A stretch of DNA of 64,000 nt from assembly GCA_017979445.1 (NCBI GenBank), contig CM030717.1:20509288-20573287 (forward strand), written 5' to 3'. The translations under genes were made by a program, and so were the position numbers. This stretch comes from Akebia trifoliata (lineage: Eukaryota > Streptophyta > Magnoliopsida > Ranunculales > Lardizabalaceae). This document shows, one piece after another, positions 21,303 to 33,538 of this stretch. The notes beneath the pieces were generated by a model, which made no database searches, was not told where the DNA came from, and worked only from the letters and a program-made list of their open reading frames with translations. Each line of letters starts with the position of its first letter. The first letter of the stretch is position 1.

Positions 21303-22894
21303 TGAAAGCGACCTCGATCCGCTTTTGACCTTTGAGGTTTGCGAGTCGCCACCTAGTTATTACGGTCTAAGAACCGAATACTGACTTTAAACGGATAAAA
21401 AAAAACTAATCTACTAAAGAAAAACTGAATCCGGGGATCACATTACTGGGTTGGAAAGTATTAGGCACCAACACCGCCCGGCCAATGCCGATCTCTACTT
21501 ATCCCAAATAAGACTACATTGCTAATAAAAAACCTAAATATAAAAAAAATTAAAGAAATTTTACCTTTGATACGCAAAGATTCTATTCTCTCAGATCTGA
21601 TAAAACCGCTCATTGTACCGTACTCCTTGCTTCGTATGGTCTCCGGATCTGATTTCTCATCTCCGAGGTAAGGTATCTCTTTCTTGGATCTAGATCCTTC
21701 AAATTTGTTATGGATTTTGGGGTTTTTTTAAAGAGCTTCTAAGTGTTTTTCAAGCTAAAATCGAAGTATGGGTGTTAGATAAGGAGTTGGGACTTCAAAA
21801 TTACGATTTATGTGAGGCTAGGGAGGCTTTTTGACCTACTTCTCTTAGGGTTTATGATTTTGTACGAAAATAGGGTGTGAGGACCCCTATTTATAGATTT
21901 TTTTAAGGGTTTGTTTAGTTAGTGTTTAATTAGAATTCTTTTAGTTAAAGTTATATTTTAGTTAGAATTGTTTTAAGTAGAGTTGTATTTTAATTAAAAT
22001 TGTTTTAGGTAGAGTTATATTTTAGTTAGAATTCTATTAAATAGAGTTATTATTTAATTAGAACTCTATTAGGATTTTGACTTTTGGTCTTATTTGATTG
22101 ACTTTAAGATTTTGACTTCAGTCTTACTTGATTGACTTTAATATCTTGACTTTAGTCTTACTTAATTGACTTTAATTTTGACTTTTAATATTACTTGATT
22201 GACTTTAATACCTTGACTTTAGTCTTGCTTGATTGACTTTAATTTTTTGGAGAACACCCCTCTATTATATCTTTAATTCTTTGGACCCCAAATGGAGGGT
22301 CCTTGAAGAAATATCTTGGCAACCCTCAACAATTTTGCCTGAGAGTCTGATTGATCGATTTTTTGTGTTTCAAGTCTGTTTTTTATGTTCTAGGATGTTT
22401 TAAAATCGATTTTTCATAAGGAATTCAATGGAAATATTGGTTTGTGTCATTTATGAAATTTTTTGTGTGAAATGGTCGTGAATTTTTTTAGGGGCATTTT
22501 TGTAATTTTATCAAATTTTGTGAAAATTGGCGAAATTATTTATTTGATTTCGATTTGTTGTTTTATTTGTTTGGATGAGTTTTCCTAAGTGTAACATAGG
22601 CTCTAGGGTAGTTTTGATGTTAGGGGTATTTTGGTAATTTGATCATTTTTTAGTGATTTTTTACTGTAAAACTTCTTTTTGATCTGCAAGATGATGATTT
22701 CTATGTTTTTGGGGTCGTATTTCCTACCGTAACGTAGTTTCTAGGGTTTTGTCAGTTCAAGATACCTCATCCGGATTCCTGAAACATATCTGGTAATAAA
22801 ATAAAACATTGGAATAAACATCCATCATTGGGAACTGTTGCGATCGGGTTGACGAGTTGATTAATCAGGCGAGTGCAAAAATGGGGTGTCTACA
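21303..22894 (-). mobile_element. Tat/Ogre-type LTR 2 (1592 bp), 3' LTR of element B
   Basis: On the plus strand TGAAAGCG ... GGTGTCTACA, so TGTAGACACC ... CTTTCA in element orientation. It is shorter than the other three LTRs because a segment around 22350 (after ttgatcgattttttgtg) lacks the ~100 bp AT-rich part seen at 11270-11390. It carries the gactttaat-type ~30 bp repeats at 22075-22240. A polypurine tract follows on the right. On its left there is no PBS. Confidence 0.85.
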
Positions 22895-22910
22895 GATGCC
22901 CCTTTTTGGC
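22895..22910 (-). other. Polypurine tract of element B
   Basis: On the minus strand the interior ends AAAAAGGGGCATC directly before TGTAGACACC of the LTR, matching the tract at 14441-14456. Confidence 0.8.
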
Positions 22911-23329
22911 AGAAGGTTGAAGCAAACTAGATAGCAAATCTATTTTGGTAGATAGTGCGATATCCGAATGCCAAAGCTAGTGACAGTTCATTTTGCAGCC
23001 TGATTTAGCAAAATCATCGGGGTGTTCGGATCCTTGAGGGTAAAGCTCTCACTGGCAGCGTTAAATCCTTAAATTTTAGAAAATTCTCCTTGACTGATGT
23101 AACACCTGTGCAAGAGTGTGACTTAAAATCTGAGATAAATTTCAAAGAGTTTAAGTTCGAACTGAGTAAAATCTAAGAATAAAATGAATATAAATTGAGC
23201 ATAATTTGAGTATAATTAGAGCATAACCTGAGCATAAACTGAGCATAACTAAGCATAATCTGAGCATAGATTTAGCATAAACTGAGCATAACTAAGCATA
23301 ATTTGAGCATAAACTGAGCATAATTCCGA

Positions 23330-23800
23330 GAAAACCCTCAGCGGAAACTGAGAAAATCTAAGATAACCCTTGGCGGCAACTGAGTAAAATCAAAGATAAC
23401 TCTTGGCAGCATCTGAGCAAAATCCAAGTTAACCCTTGGCCGCAACTGAGCAAAATCCAAGATAACCCTTGGCGACATCTGAGCAAAATCCAAGATAATC
23501 ATTGGTAGCATCTAAGCAAAATCCAAGATAACCCTTGGCGGCAACTGAGCAAAATCCATGATAACCCTTTGTAGGATCTGAGCAAAATCCAAGATAACCG
23601 TTAGTGGCAACTGAGCAACATCCAAGTTAACCCTTAGCGGCAACTGAGCAAAATCCATGATAACCCTTGGCGACAAATGAGCAAAATCCAAGTTAACCCT
23701 TGGCGGCATCTGAGCAAAATCCAAGATAACCCTTGGTGGCATCTGAGCAAAATTCAAGATGGTTCTTGGCGGCAACTGAGCAAAATCGAAGATAGCTGAG
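23330..23800 (-). repeat. 33 bp tandem repeat in Tat 3' region (element B)
   Basis: About 13 units of the same 33 bp family as in element A. The minus-strand frame stays open for 87 codons (23512-23775). Immediately before it (23150-23330) is a run of tgagcataaac-type shorter repeats. Non-coding. Confidence 0.85.
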
Positions 23801-25139
23801 CAAAACTGATTAAAATGAATCGAAGAATGGATATATCTGAAAGATAATGAATCTGGAGGAGAATGATCGAATCCAAGAATGAATGGATCTGGAAAAGAAT
23901 CTGGGAACGAAAGAATACCATATCTCCTAATGAGTTATTAGTTAATTTCTAGGCACAGTCAAATGTGAAATCCGAAATGCTTTTATTTAAATCTCAAGGT
24001 TTTATCCAAAAGTTTTATGAATTTAAAACCTAAGTTTTTATTTCTTTTGAACCTCAAGGGTTTTTCGAAAAACTCTTATCAAGAGGGTAACCTTAAGTTT
24101 GGGGTTCCCATTATCTTTTAGGATTAACATTTCTCAAAAATAAAACGCCCCTAGTTTGACAATAAACATGGCATTGAAGATAATTGAACACATTGTGCAA
24201 AAATTAAAAAAATGCCCCTAGTATAAGGGAGAAAACAACATATTTAGAGGAAAAAGAAAATGCCCCTTGTATGAAGGTTTGAAATATTTGATTACCACAA
24301 GCGCAATAAAGATCTAACTTTTAATTTTGATTAATTTTATTGAAGATTTTGAGTCAGGCTAACAAAATATTTCCTTTTAAGACTCGTCATAGAATTCACC
24401 CTTCTCTCCCTTGGTTCACTCGGGGAAGTAAAAATTTTCAAATCGATCATAGACAAGATACTTGTGGCTTTTAAGTCTGTGCCTGGTTTAAGCTAAGTAT
24501 TGAACTTGATTATTCAGACGTCTCATGTTTCAGCTCGGACCGCACTTAACTTTTTAACTCCCGAAGATTTTCTTCTGTTTTTCTTTGTTGCTCTAACTTT
24601 TGCCTAAATAGCCCTTTCAGGTTTTCAAACTAGCGAGATTTCTTTTTTTTTTCTTTGCTCTGATTGTTGCCAAAGTTGTCCTTCGGATTTTCAACCTTGC
24701 GAGCTTGTCTTAATTTTTGCCTGAGTCGCCTCTTTTCTGGTTTTCAACCTAGCAGGCTTTTTCCTCTTTTTTTTATTTTTTTATTTTATTTTTATTTTTA
24801 TGGAATTGTTGTCTGATCATGTTTTGCTATCTTCCTTGACTTTTCGTACGGTACTTAGGAGGACTTTTATGGGTAGGCTTATGACTAGGCATAAAAAGAA
24901 AGGGATTTTGAGGCTCAAAAACCCGAATGCCTCTTGTGTGGCATTTATTTTATTTTACTTTGAATTTTCTTCCCCATTTTGAAGATATTTCTTTTTATTT
25001 TTTTTTTATTTTTTTATTTTTTTATTTTTGATGTGTGGGGCTGAGAAAGAAAAAGGCATAATTTCTCTTTTTGAAAAGGCTACAAAGGGGTTGAGAAAGG
25101 ATATATTGAACTGGGTAACTGGGTAATATGAGGATTGAT
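23801..25139. other. Tat 3' untranslated region of element B, no gene
   Basis: Matches 15780-17060 of element A. It contains the ~70 bp repeats at about 24590-24760 and a T-rich tract at 24765-25030. The ORF at 24800-24982 lies in this conserved non-coding DNA and is not supported as a gene. Confidence 0.6.
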
Positions 25140-26270
25140 TCGGCCAAAGATGGCCTCCTAAATATAGTACCGTTTGATTTGGTCAAGGTTGGTTAGTTAT
25201 GGTAATTCAATTCCATCATGATCTTGAAGCCTAACAGCTTTTCTTGGTAATATTTCCTTGATGATAAACGGACCCCACAATTTGGTTTGAACTTCCCTCT
25301 AGGGTCAAAGATAGGTGCTCGATTATCTTTGAGTATTAAATCCCCGACTTGTAACTGACGGACCTTGATCTTTTTGTCAAACGCACGGGCGACTCTTCTT
25401 TGATAAGCTTGCACGTGCTACAAAGCTCTTAGTCGTTTTTCTTTGATCAAATTTAACTCTTCATACCATTGACGAATCCAATCTGTTTATGACAATTGAC
25501 TTTCCAACAAGACCCTAGGAGACGGAATTTTTGTTTCAACTGGCAAGACTGCTTCCATGCCATACACTAAGGAGTAGGGAGTAGCTCAAATAGAAGATCG
25601 AATTGAAGTTCGAATATGCGCATAATGCAAATGGCAGTTTTTCTAACCAATCTCGATGTGATTGACACATTTTCCTGATGATAGTCTTAAGATTCTTACT
25701 AGTTGCTTCGACTGCTCCATTAGTCTGGGGGCGGTAAGGAGATGATTTGTGGTGTGAGATTTTGAACTTTTAACATAATGTGATAACCTCAGTTTTAAAG
25801 TGTGACCTGTTATCAGAAATCAACTCCGAAGGTACCCCATATCGACTGATGATGTTTGTTTGGATAAACTTTGCAACTCGAGACGCAGTGAGGACAACAT
25901 AAGAGGCAGCTTTGACCCACTTAGTAAACTAATCAATAGCAACTAGAATGTATTCATGCCCGTTTGATGCCTTAAGCGATATTTTACCAATAATGTCAAT
26001 TCCCCAAACTGAGAATGGCCATGATGAAGTCAGACCAACTAATTGAGATGGTGGCACATGTATAAGGTTCGCATGTATTTAGCATTTATGATAGATCATG
26101 ACTATGTGGTGACAATCTGTTTCCATCGTGGGCCAGTAGTACCCTTGTCTCATAATTTTCTTAGCTAACATTTTCCCATTCATGTGAGGGCCACATTCTC
26201 CTGAATGTAGTTCAACCATTATCTGTTCAGCTTGATCTTCATCAACACACTACAAATGAATCCCCTCATA
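25140..26270 (-). pseudogene. Integrase of element B, decayed
   Basis: Read on the minus strand from 26270: the zinc-binding domain begins with MVELHSGECGPHMNGKM (His pair), then a GYYWPTM block. The first Cys of the final pair is replaced (MIYHKC). The core has WGIDIIG (Asp 1, about 25991-26010), ELISDN (Asp 2, about 25802-25825, where the usual SDNGSHF reads SDNRSHF) and the PQTNGAVEA block with the catalytic Glu (about 25684-25728). TPYSLVYGMEAVLPVE follows near 25590-25540. The C-terminal domain is 25414-25193 (QAYQRRVARAFDKKIK ... FDPRGKFKPN). Multiple stops and frameshifts separate these blocks. Confidence 0.85.
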
Positions 26271-26412
26271 AGACCTTTTATATAAACTTCCTGCGCACAG
26301 AATGAATTGAGATGCTAATCTTAGTAGGGTTTGTCGTTCCTTCCTCGATGCTTCTTTCGGGAATTCTTATTTTTCCAACACTCTCTTTATATCTGTGTAC
26401 TATGGCTTCCCA

Positions 26413-26905
26413 TCAGGTAGTCGAGTAGCAATATTGATCTGATGAACAATATGTAGGTTTGTCTTTGACTTCGACAGTGATCGGCCTTAATTCCATACCA
26501 GGGGGTAAATGGATCATTGAAGAAATGGTGGCTAAGGAGTCAGCAAATCTGTTATCCTCTCTTGACAAGTGTTGGAACAGGATAGCTTTAAACTTACTGA
26601 CTAAATTTAATAGATACTCATAATAAGGTTTCAACTTTTCATCCTTAGTCTTCCATTCTTCCGATGACTGATGTATGACCAAGGCTGAATCCCCAAAACT
26701 TCAATTTTTGTAATGCCCAGGTTCAAAGCAGCTTCGAGCCCCGCGATGCATGCCTCATATTCAGCCATATTATTGGAGTTCGAAAAGACTAATTTAATAG
26801 CGATAGGATTGTGGCGTCCTTCTAGAGAAAACAGGACTGCCTCTATTCCATATCAATTCTGATTGGCGGCTCTATCAAAGTACAGCTGCCATGTTTGGTT
26901 CTGAG
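26413..26905 (-). pseudogene. Second (archaeal-type) RNase H of element B
   Basis: This extra RNase H domain, placed between pol RNase H and integrase, marks the Tat/Ogre lineage. The first block, WQLYFDRAAN (about 26895-26860), has DRA where DGA/DGS is usual. A stop follows, then a NNMAEYEACIAGLEAA segment (about 26790-26735) with the conserved Glu. The second half is open from 26682 to 26413 (EWKTKDEKLKPYYEYLLNL, then HLSREDNRFADSLA with the closing acidic residue). Frame breaks make it inactive. Confidence 0.8.
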
Positions 26906-27434
26906 GCTCTTTTTCAACATGCAAGATGTTTTCATCTGGGAACTGATCAACAGGCCTTATCCCTTTTACTATAGAGTGATCTGTCAAATATTCTGCTACA
27001 GCTCTCCCCTTGATAGACTTCTGTGTAATGTGCGTGATGTCAAATTCTGATAACAACAATAACTATCGCACGGTTCTCCCTGTCAACATCGATTTCTCGA
27101 AAAGATACTTGAGAGGATCCATCCGAGATAACAAGATAATTGAATGAGATAGCATATAGTGTCGGAGTCTCTGAGTAGCCCATACCAGTGCCAAACAAGT
27201 TTTTTGTAGGGCCGAATACTTTCGTTCATACTCTAACATCTTTTTGTTGATGTAGTATATAGCCTTTTCTTTACGAGTATCTTTGTCATACTGTGCAAGC
27301 ATGCATCCCATAACTTCTTCTGTGACTAACAGATAAAGAAGAAGTGGTTCACCCGGTGTAGGTGAAACCAAAATAAGTGGGTTTAAGAGATACTCCTTGA
27401 CTTGGTCGAAAGCCTTTTGACATTGCACATTCAA
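26906..27434 (-). pseudogene. RNase H of element B pol
   Basis: 27434-27063 reads QKAFDQVKEYLLNPLILVSPTPGEPLLLYL, then GCMLAQYDKDTRKEKAIYYI and YSALQKTCLALVWATQRLRHYM, the usual gypsy RNase H order. After one stop it continues at 27059 (LLSEFDITHITQKSIKGRAVAEYL), the domain's end and linker to the second RNase H. Acidic residues are partly altered compared with active domains. Confidence 0.85.
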
Positions 27435-28100
27435 AACTGTTGGTTCGTTCTTCTTGAGAAGCTTGAAAATACGTTCGCAGACGTTGGTGAGTTAAGCGAT
27501 GAATCTGCTAACATACTAGATTCTGCCCAAAAAACCTTGAATTTGCTTTTTAGTCTCAGGCGATGGCATCTCTTGGATAGCTTTAATCTTCACAGGGTCT
27601 ACTTCGATCCCTCTTTGACTTACCACAAATCCCAACAGCTTTCCAGAAGTTACTCCAAATACGCATTTTTACTGGTTGAGGCGGAGTTGGTACTTTTGAA
27701 TCCTTTTGAGCAATTTTTCTAAAGCAGCAACGTGCCCTAGTCGTTCCTTCGATTTAACTATCATATTATCTACATAGACTTCAACTTCCTTGTGTATCAT
27801 ATCATGTAGTAAAGTCGTGGCTGCTCTTTGATAGGTGGCTCTAGCGTTCTTCAAACCCAAAAGGCATAACCTTGTAGCAAAAGGTTCCCCACTGTGTGAT
27901 GAACGACGTTTTTTACATATCTCGAGGATCCATTTTTATCTGATTGTACCCCCAAAAAACCATCCATAAAGGACAGCAAAGCGTGCCCTACTGTACTGTC
28001 TACTAGAAAATCTATGTGTGGTAAAGGAAAACTATCTTTTAGGTTTGTTTTGTTTAGGTCTCTGAAATCCACACATTCTGACTTTTCCATTCTTTTTCTG
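27435..28100 (-). pseudogene. Reverse transcriptase of element B, N-terminus lost
   Basis: The frame begins abruptly at the repeat junction near 28096. It reads VDFRDLNKTNLKDSFPLPHIDFLVD and LLSFMDGFLGV (first catalytic Asp, about 27958-27972). After a frameshift comes GLKNARATYQRAAT and the active site VYVDNMIVKS (27762-27776), where the second Asp of YVDD has become Asn. The connection domain (KLLGFVVSQRGIEVDPVKIKAI) follows after a stop. The Asp-to-Asn change alone would abolish polymerase activity. Confidence 0.85.
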
Positions 28101-31100
28101 TGCTCCAAAAATGACAAATAAATAGTCCATATTCAATAATTTTTTGTTACGAACCCAATGATTTAATTGAATCTTAATAATTCTTACTCTAACAAAAAGT
28201 CACTATTTTAGCCTGGTCTGACTCGATAATCGAGGATTTTATAATTTTTCTATTCGGACTCGCACTTGAGCGTGCTTACAGGCTAAAGTAGGTTTTTCAA
28301 TCATTTTGAATCCAATGGTAAGATCAGATTCCATTAAAAATGATTAGAAACATCCTAAAGTTTTACCCCTAAGTCCCATTTTCAAGATTTTTTCAAAATT
28401 CCATTATTTATTTCCTCGAGATACGAATAATTTCATTGAAAACTTGTGATTTTACAATTTCATTGAAAAAAAATTATGATGTCCCATCAAATGCTAACAC
28501 AAATCCCCATGTCAGATCTCGAGGCACTTGGTGGCGCCTCAAAATTTTGACATGGTCTCTTCTATTTATGTTAGCATTCCAAGGTGTTCAACCTGTTTAA
28601 CCTGATAAAGAAAATCCACAATATCCTGTATATACATACAAGAATAGAATAACAACAGAAAATCTATGTACATCTAGTCACGTAAGACAGATCAGAGTAG
28701 CGCAAGGATAAACAATATATAGGATTCTACTGAAAATCCTCACTCTAATAAAATTCATAACGCTCAATACAAAATTTATAATACTCCTGGTCTAACCGAC
28801 ACCACTAGGAGGTATAACCTCAGTACTCACTAGGTAATGGATTCTAGTCGTCTATCTTACCCACCAGATGGTCCTCACATGGTGGTTCTACGCTAGTCTC
28901 GCCAACTGCAAGCTCTGAAATTAAAAAAATAGGAAGAAAAAGGGTGAGTAACAATGTTACCCAATAGGAAAATAAACAATTTATGCCAATAACCTCTCCT
29001 AACATGAACAAATAAGCATATTGAATCATTTTAACATATATAAAATTTTACAAAAGAAACTACGATTAACTGGTACATATAGCCAGGGATGAGCAACTAA
29101 ACATTTTAAAACTCACATTACATCAATCAGTAATACTCACTATAACAATTTCTTTTATATAAATCTAATTGATCAAATGGAAATATTAAACATGCATTTC
29201 ATTTTATATATCAAAATAAGGCAACATATACATAATACACAGTGGTGGAGTAGTGGAATTAGAGGGTTGGGATTCACAACTGGATTACTCCCAGTCGGGA
29301 CATAATGTGACAATACTTTTTTAGATTTTATTTCCTGATTTTGTAGCTGGTCGCTGCACTTACTACACTTGGTTGACCATTTATCCATCTCAGGCTGGCC
29401 GTTTGACGTGACCATAAGCAATGGGTCTCTTTTCGATATGTCAGAACGTTCAACTACTATACATTGTTAGTGATTACTGACTAATCATCTTCGTCTATAC
29501 CTATCAAGCGTGCATGTGATTCTCAAAATATACAATCCCATTCATATACGACCACTTTTAAATTACAAGTTCGCTGGTAAAGATGGAAAGGAATAAACCT
29601 GGATTCCAATAGTGATTTCACTCTCATACGCGTCCCATACCACGTATGAGTTTGGTTGTCTTTACTGTACATCCTAAGATAGTATATCACTTCAGATGAT
29701 ATGATAGACTATCCCTTCAGGTATTTACAAGCTCTTTAATAGTTTACGAATATATATATATATATATTATTTTTCTTTTGAAAACAAATAAGAAATTAAC
29801 ATTACAAAGTTGAGAATGGATATCCAGTTTCCTACCATGCAACTGTAGTCACGTAACCTAAAATAAATAACATAATAGAAAAGTAATCAGTGTCTCGCGT
29901 TAACAGAAAGTAAATAAACATGCCATCAATATCATTATCCTTTGATATCCGTTCATCAACCCACACATAACATCACAATGTAAAATGCAGACATCACCCT
30001 TCAGGTGTGACTCTAACATTTTACCGTTTCGTACCTTTTTTCATTTTTATTTTTATTTTTATAGTTTTCAATCTTTCGAATATGATATTCATTTTCCAAT
30101 ATTCATCAACTCAATATGAATTCATTGATTATTAAAATATTTTTCAAATCTTAAAATTCATTTTTATCAATTCAATTAAAAAATTACAAAACTTATATCA
30201 ACATGGGGTCCGAGCAGTGCATAGAAACCAACTGGCCAAACATAACCTAGTGAAATGTCCTACCCACATATAATTTGTTATAAATACAATTAAACATAGG
30301 TTCTGACGTGAATTTGAAACAATGAAAAGAATTCTATATTTTTAAAATATAAAATAAATTTTCGATAAAATCCTAAATGGAATTTTCACAATCTACGATT
30401 ACCAATAGAAATTGAGAGTTCCTTACAATTTCTATGCGATATGATTAAAACACGTGTGTGAAAATCGAGACGATCAGTGAAGAAAGATGGATCGAATGTC
30501 GAGACAGTTGATTTTTGAATCTGGCCCGGTGGTTTCGAAGATCTCGATGTCGTCGTCCTTTCACCCTTCTATGACGAAGGACAATTTGACCAAAAATGGA
30601 TGAAATTCGAGGTTTAAAAATCAAAACCCCCGTATCACATATGACTGATTTTTGACAATACGGGATAAAAGAGAAGAGTAAATGAAAGAAAATTGGATGG
30701 GTTTTGTAGAGGTTGAGGCTGCAGACATTTTTTTCCTTCTACTTCGGAAGTCGACGACAACCTGTTCGCAACGAATCTGAGGTTGAACTTTGGAAAAAAC
30801 TTAATTTTTCATTTAAAAACCTTAGGCTGGTTTTTGGACGAAAATAAAAGATGATGAATAGTGTTTTCGTTTAAAAAAATTATTTATATAAGCGGGACGA
30901 AATCGATATTTTTTATATTGTTTCGTTTAACGATAATTTGACCGTCTGGACTCCAAAAGTGATGCATGAATACTCTATTTTGTATAATTTTTCATTTTGG
31001 ATCTAATGGTGTAGTCAAATTCTATAAATTATGCTCTGCTCATAGGGACCCTAAAATTGACATCGTTTCTATTTTTTACGATAATTCGACTTTATGTGCT

Positions 31101-32815
31101 CCAAAATTGACAAGTAAATAATTCATTTTCTATAATTTTTCGTTACGAATCCAATACTATGATTGAATTTTAAAAATTCTTGATCTAGCAAAAAGTAATT
31201 ATTTTAGCCTAGTCCAACTCGAAAATCGAGGATTTTATTACTTTTCTATTCGAACTCGCATTTGAGCGTGCTTATAGGCTAAAGCATGTTTTTCAACCAT
31301 TTTGAATCTAATGGTGAGGTCAGATTTTATTAAAAATGATCAGAATAAAATCCTAAGTTTTACCCTAAGTTCTATTATTAGGATTTTCTCATAATTTAAC
31401 TATTTATTTTTCCTTGAGATACAAATAAAAATCATTGGGATATTTTTGTAAAATGAAGACTAACAAAAGAATTTGAAGTCTGTACTAGTTGCTATATATA
31501 TTATAAAATTATTTATCTATTAATATTTTTTTCACATTGTGAAAGATGTTAAGAAAGTGTGGCGCCATGCCAAACGCTTACATAAATCCCCATGTCAGAT
31601 CTCGAGGTACTAGGTGGCACCTCAAAATTTCGGCATGGTCTCCTCTGTTTATTTTAGCATTCCAAGACAATTCAACCTGCACCTAATAAACAACATACAA
31701 TCCTGCATATATACATACAAAATATAATACAAGCGGAAGCCTATATACATCTAATAACGTACGAAATATCAGAGTGCGGAAGAATAACCAGAATACAGGA
31801 TTTATACAAATATTTTTCATTCTAACAAAAGTCCTAATGCTCAGAACAAAATCTATTACTTTTGGACAATCGACACCACTAGGGGCTATAACCCCAATAC
31901 TCACCAAGTGACGAACTCTGACTGCCTATCTAACTCACCAGATGATTCTCATTCGTGCTTTATACCTACCTCGCCAAGCTTTGGATCTGAAACTAAAAAA
32001 AATTGAGAAGGAAAGGGTGAGTAACAATGGTTACCCAGTAAGAAAGAACACAATTTCTGCTAATAACCCCTCCTAACATGAACGAATAAACATACTGACT
32101 CATTTTAAAAGTTGTGAAATTTTACAGAATAAACTACGATTAACTGGTAGATATAGCCAGGGATGAGCAACTAAACATTTTAAAACTCACATTACATCGA
32201 TCAGCAATACTCACTATAACATTTTTTTTTATACAAATCTAATTGATCAAATGGAAATATTAATCATGCATTTCATTTTATATATCAAAATAAGGTAACA
32301 GATACACAATACACAATGGTGGAGTAGTGGAATTAGAGAGTTGGGATTCACGACTGGATCGCTCCTAGTCGGGACATGATGTTTCATAATAAGTATTACT
32401 TCCTGATTTTATGGCTGGTTGCTATTTATACACTTGTAGGACCATTTATCCGGCTCAAGATGGCCGTTTGACGTAACCGTAAGCAATGGGTCTCTTTTTA
32501 ATGTGTCAAAACGTTCGACTACTATAGATTGTTAGTGATCACCGACTAATCATCTTCGTCTAAGCCTATCAGGTGTGCATGTGATTCCTAAATATACAAA
32601 CTATTCGTATACGACCACCTTTACATTACAAGTTCACTGGTAAAGATAGAGAGGAATAAACCTGAATTCTAGTTGTGACTCCACTCTCATACGCGTCCCA
32701 TACCACGTATAAGCTTAGTGGTCCCTACCGTACATCTCAGGATAGTACATCACTCTGGATGATATGACGCATTATCCCTTCATGCATTCACAGACTCTTT
32801 AACAGCTCAGAAAAA
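28096..32815 (-). repeat. Tandem ~3.07 kb unit inside element B (partial + full + partial)
   Basis: In minus orientation the segment holds three consecutive pieces of one unit: its second part (32815-31560), a whole unit (about 31480-28490) and the first ~360 bp of the next (about 28460-28096). Landmarks repeat about 3.07 kb apart: aaatccccatgtcagatctcgagg at 28499 and 31589, and gcatttgagcgtgcttataggc-like phrases at about 28265 and 31260. gag stops at one edge and RT at the other, so it replaced the gag C-terminus and protease. No coding domain was recognised. A further copy lies reversed at 43230-46380. It may be the long LTR or non-coding interior of another retroelement family. Confidence 0.75.
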
Positions 32816-32817
32816 AA

Positions 32818-33538
32818 CTACATATATATACTATTTGTATTTGAAGGTCTATCCCACATTTGTGCAGCCTTGGCCCTCCAACGACCGATGAAGTCAGTAA
32901 ATGTTTCTCCATTCTTCTGTTTAGTTGACTCCAAGTCCCTTATCGAAGTTTCAATTTCGGTACTGTATTTGTACTGATGCCAGAAAGCCTTTGACATATT
33001 TTCCCATGTACCTACCATAGTTGGGTCTTGAGACATCAATCATTGCAGAGCTGACCCGGATAGAGTTCGCTGAAATAGCAATGCCATCTGTTCATTACTG
33101 AGCCCCATAGTGCGCATGTTAGTAACATACACCTTAAGATGCGTTTTTGCACAACCTACCCCACTGAACTTATCCATTTCAAGCATCACGAACTTCTCTG
33201 ACAGATGAATTCTAGGGATACGATTTAGGGCTTCAATGCCCGCTGGAATTTTATCGATACCCTTTATACTCTTCATAGCTGACTCCAGTTGAGACATTCT
33301 GTTGGCTAACACTGGATTCTCATCAACATACTCTTCATCTCCATCGAGTTCGAAGCCTTCATGGGCACATCTCGCTGTATTTTATTTTACCCTTTTTCTT
33401 TCGAATCGTCAAGGAGATTGCCAATTGATTCTGAAATCTGTTCCAAGACTTCCACTTTGCCCTTTATATTGTTGATATCATTGGCAAAGGCTGCCAAAAT
33501 CTTACGGATCTCTGTAAGCTCAGATTCTAAAGCCATTT
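32818..33538 (-). pseudogene. gag of element B, truncated
   Basis: The minus-strand start is an ATG at 33536-33538 (MALESELTEIRKIL, followed by coiled-coil-like heptads). A frameshift lies near 33360. The frame from about 33360 to 33040 (LANRMSQLESAMKSIKGIDK ... KFVMLEMDKFSGVGCAKTHL ... LFQRTLSGSALQ) and, past a stop, 33039-32818 (TWENMSKAFWHQYKYSTEIE, RDLESTKQKNGETFTDFIGRWRAKA) are typical retrotransposon gag capsid blocks. It ends where the tandem repeat begins, so the nucleocapsid zinc knuckle is missing. Confidence 0.85.

Larger units (their letters stand above)
12578..22894 (-). mobile_element. Tat/Ogre element A, decayed and internally deleted
   Basis: Minus-strand element bounded by LTR 1 (as 3' LTR) and LTR 2 (21303-22894, standing where its 5' LTR should be). 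In element order it keeps a leader (about 21302 down to 18300), a scrap of RT N-terminus, integrase core and C-terminus (17057-17990), then a 3' region rich in tandem repeats and a polypurine tract. gag, protease, almost all RT, both RNases H and the integrase zinc finger are gone. No PBS is found next to LTR 2, so its role as A's 5' LTR rests on position and orientation only. Confidence 0.6.

Noticed and set aside
24800..24982. 60-codon plus-strand ORF
   Set aside because: Falls in conserved non-coding Tat 3' region shared with element A, where it is not open.
27402..27722. 106-codon plus-strand ORF
   Set aside because: Antisense shadow of the RT/RNase H region of element B.
28096..32815. 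Nested simple LTR retrotransposon with its own LTR pair
   Set aside because: No PBS, polypurine tract or coding interior is seen between the repeated parts; the pattern is a head-to-tail tandem of one unit.
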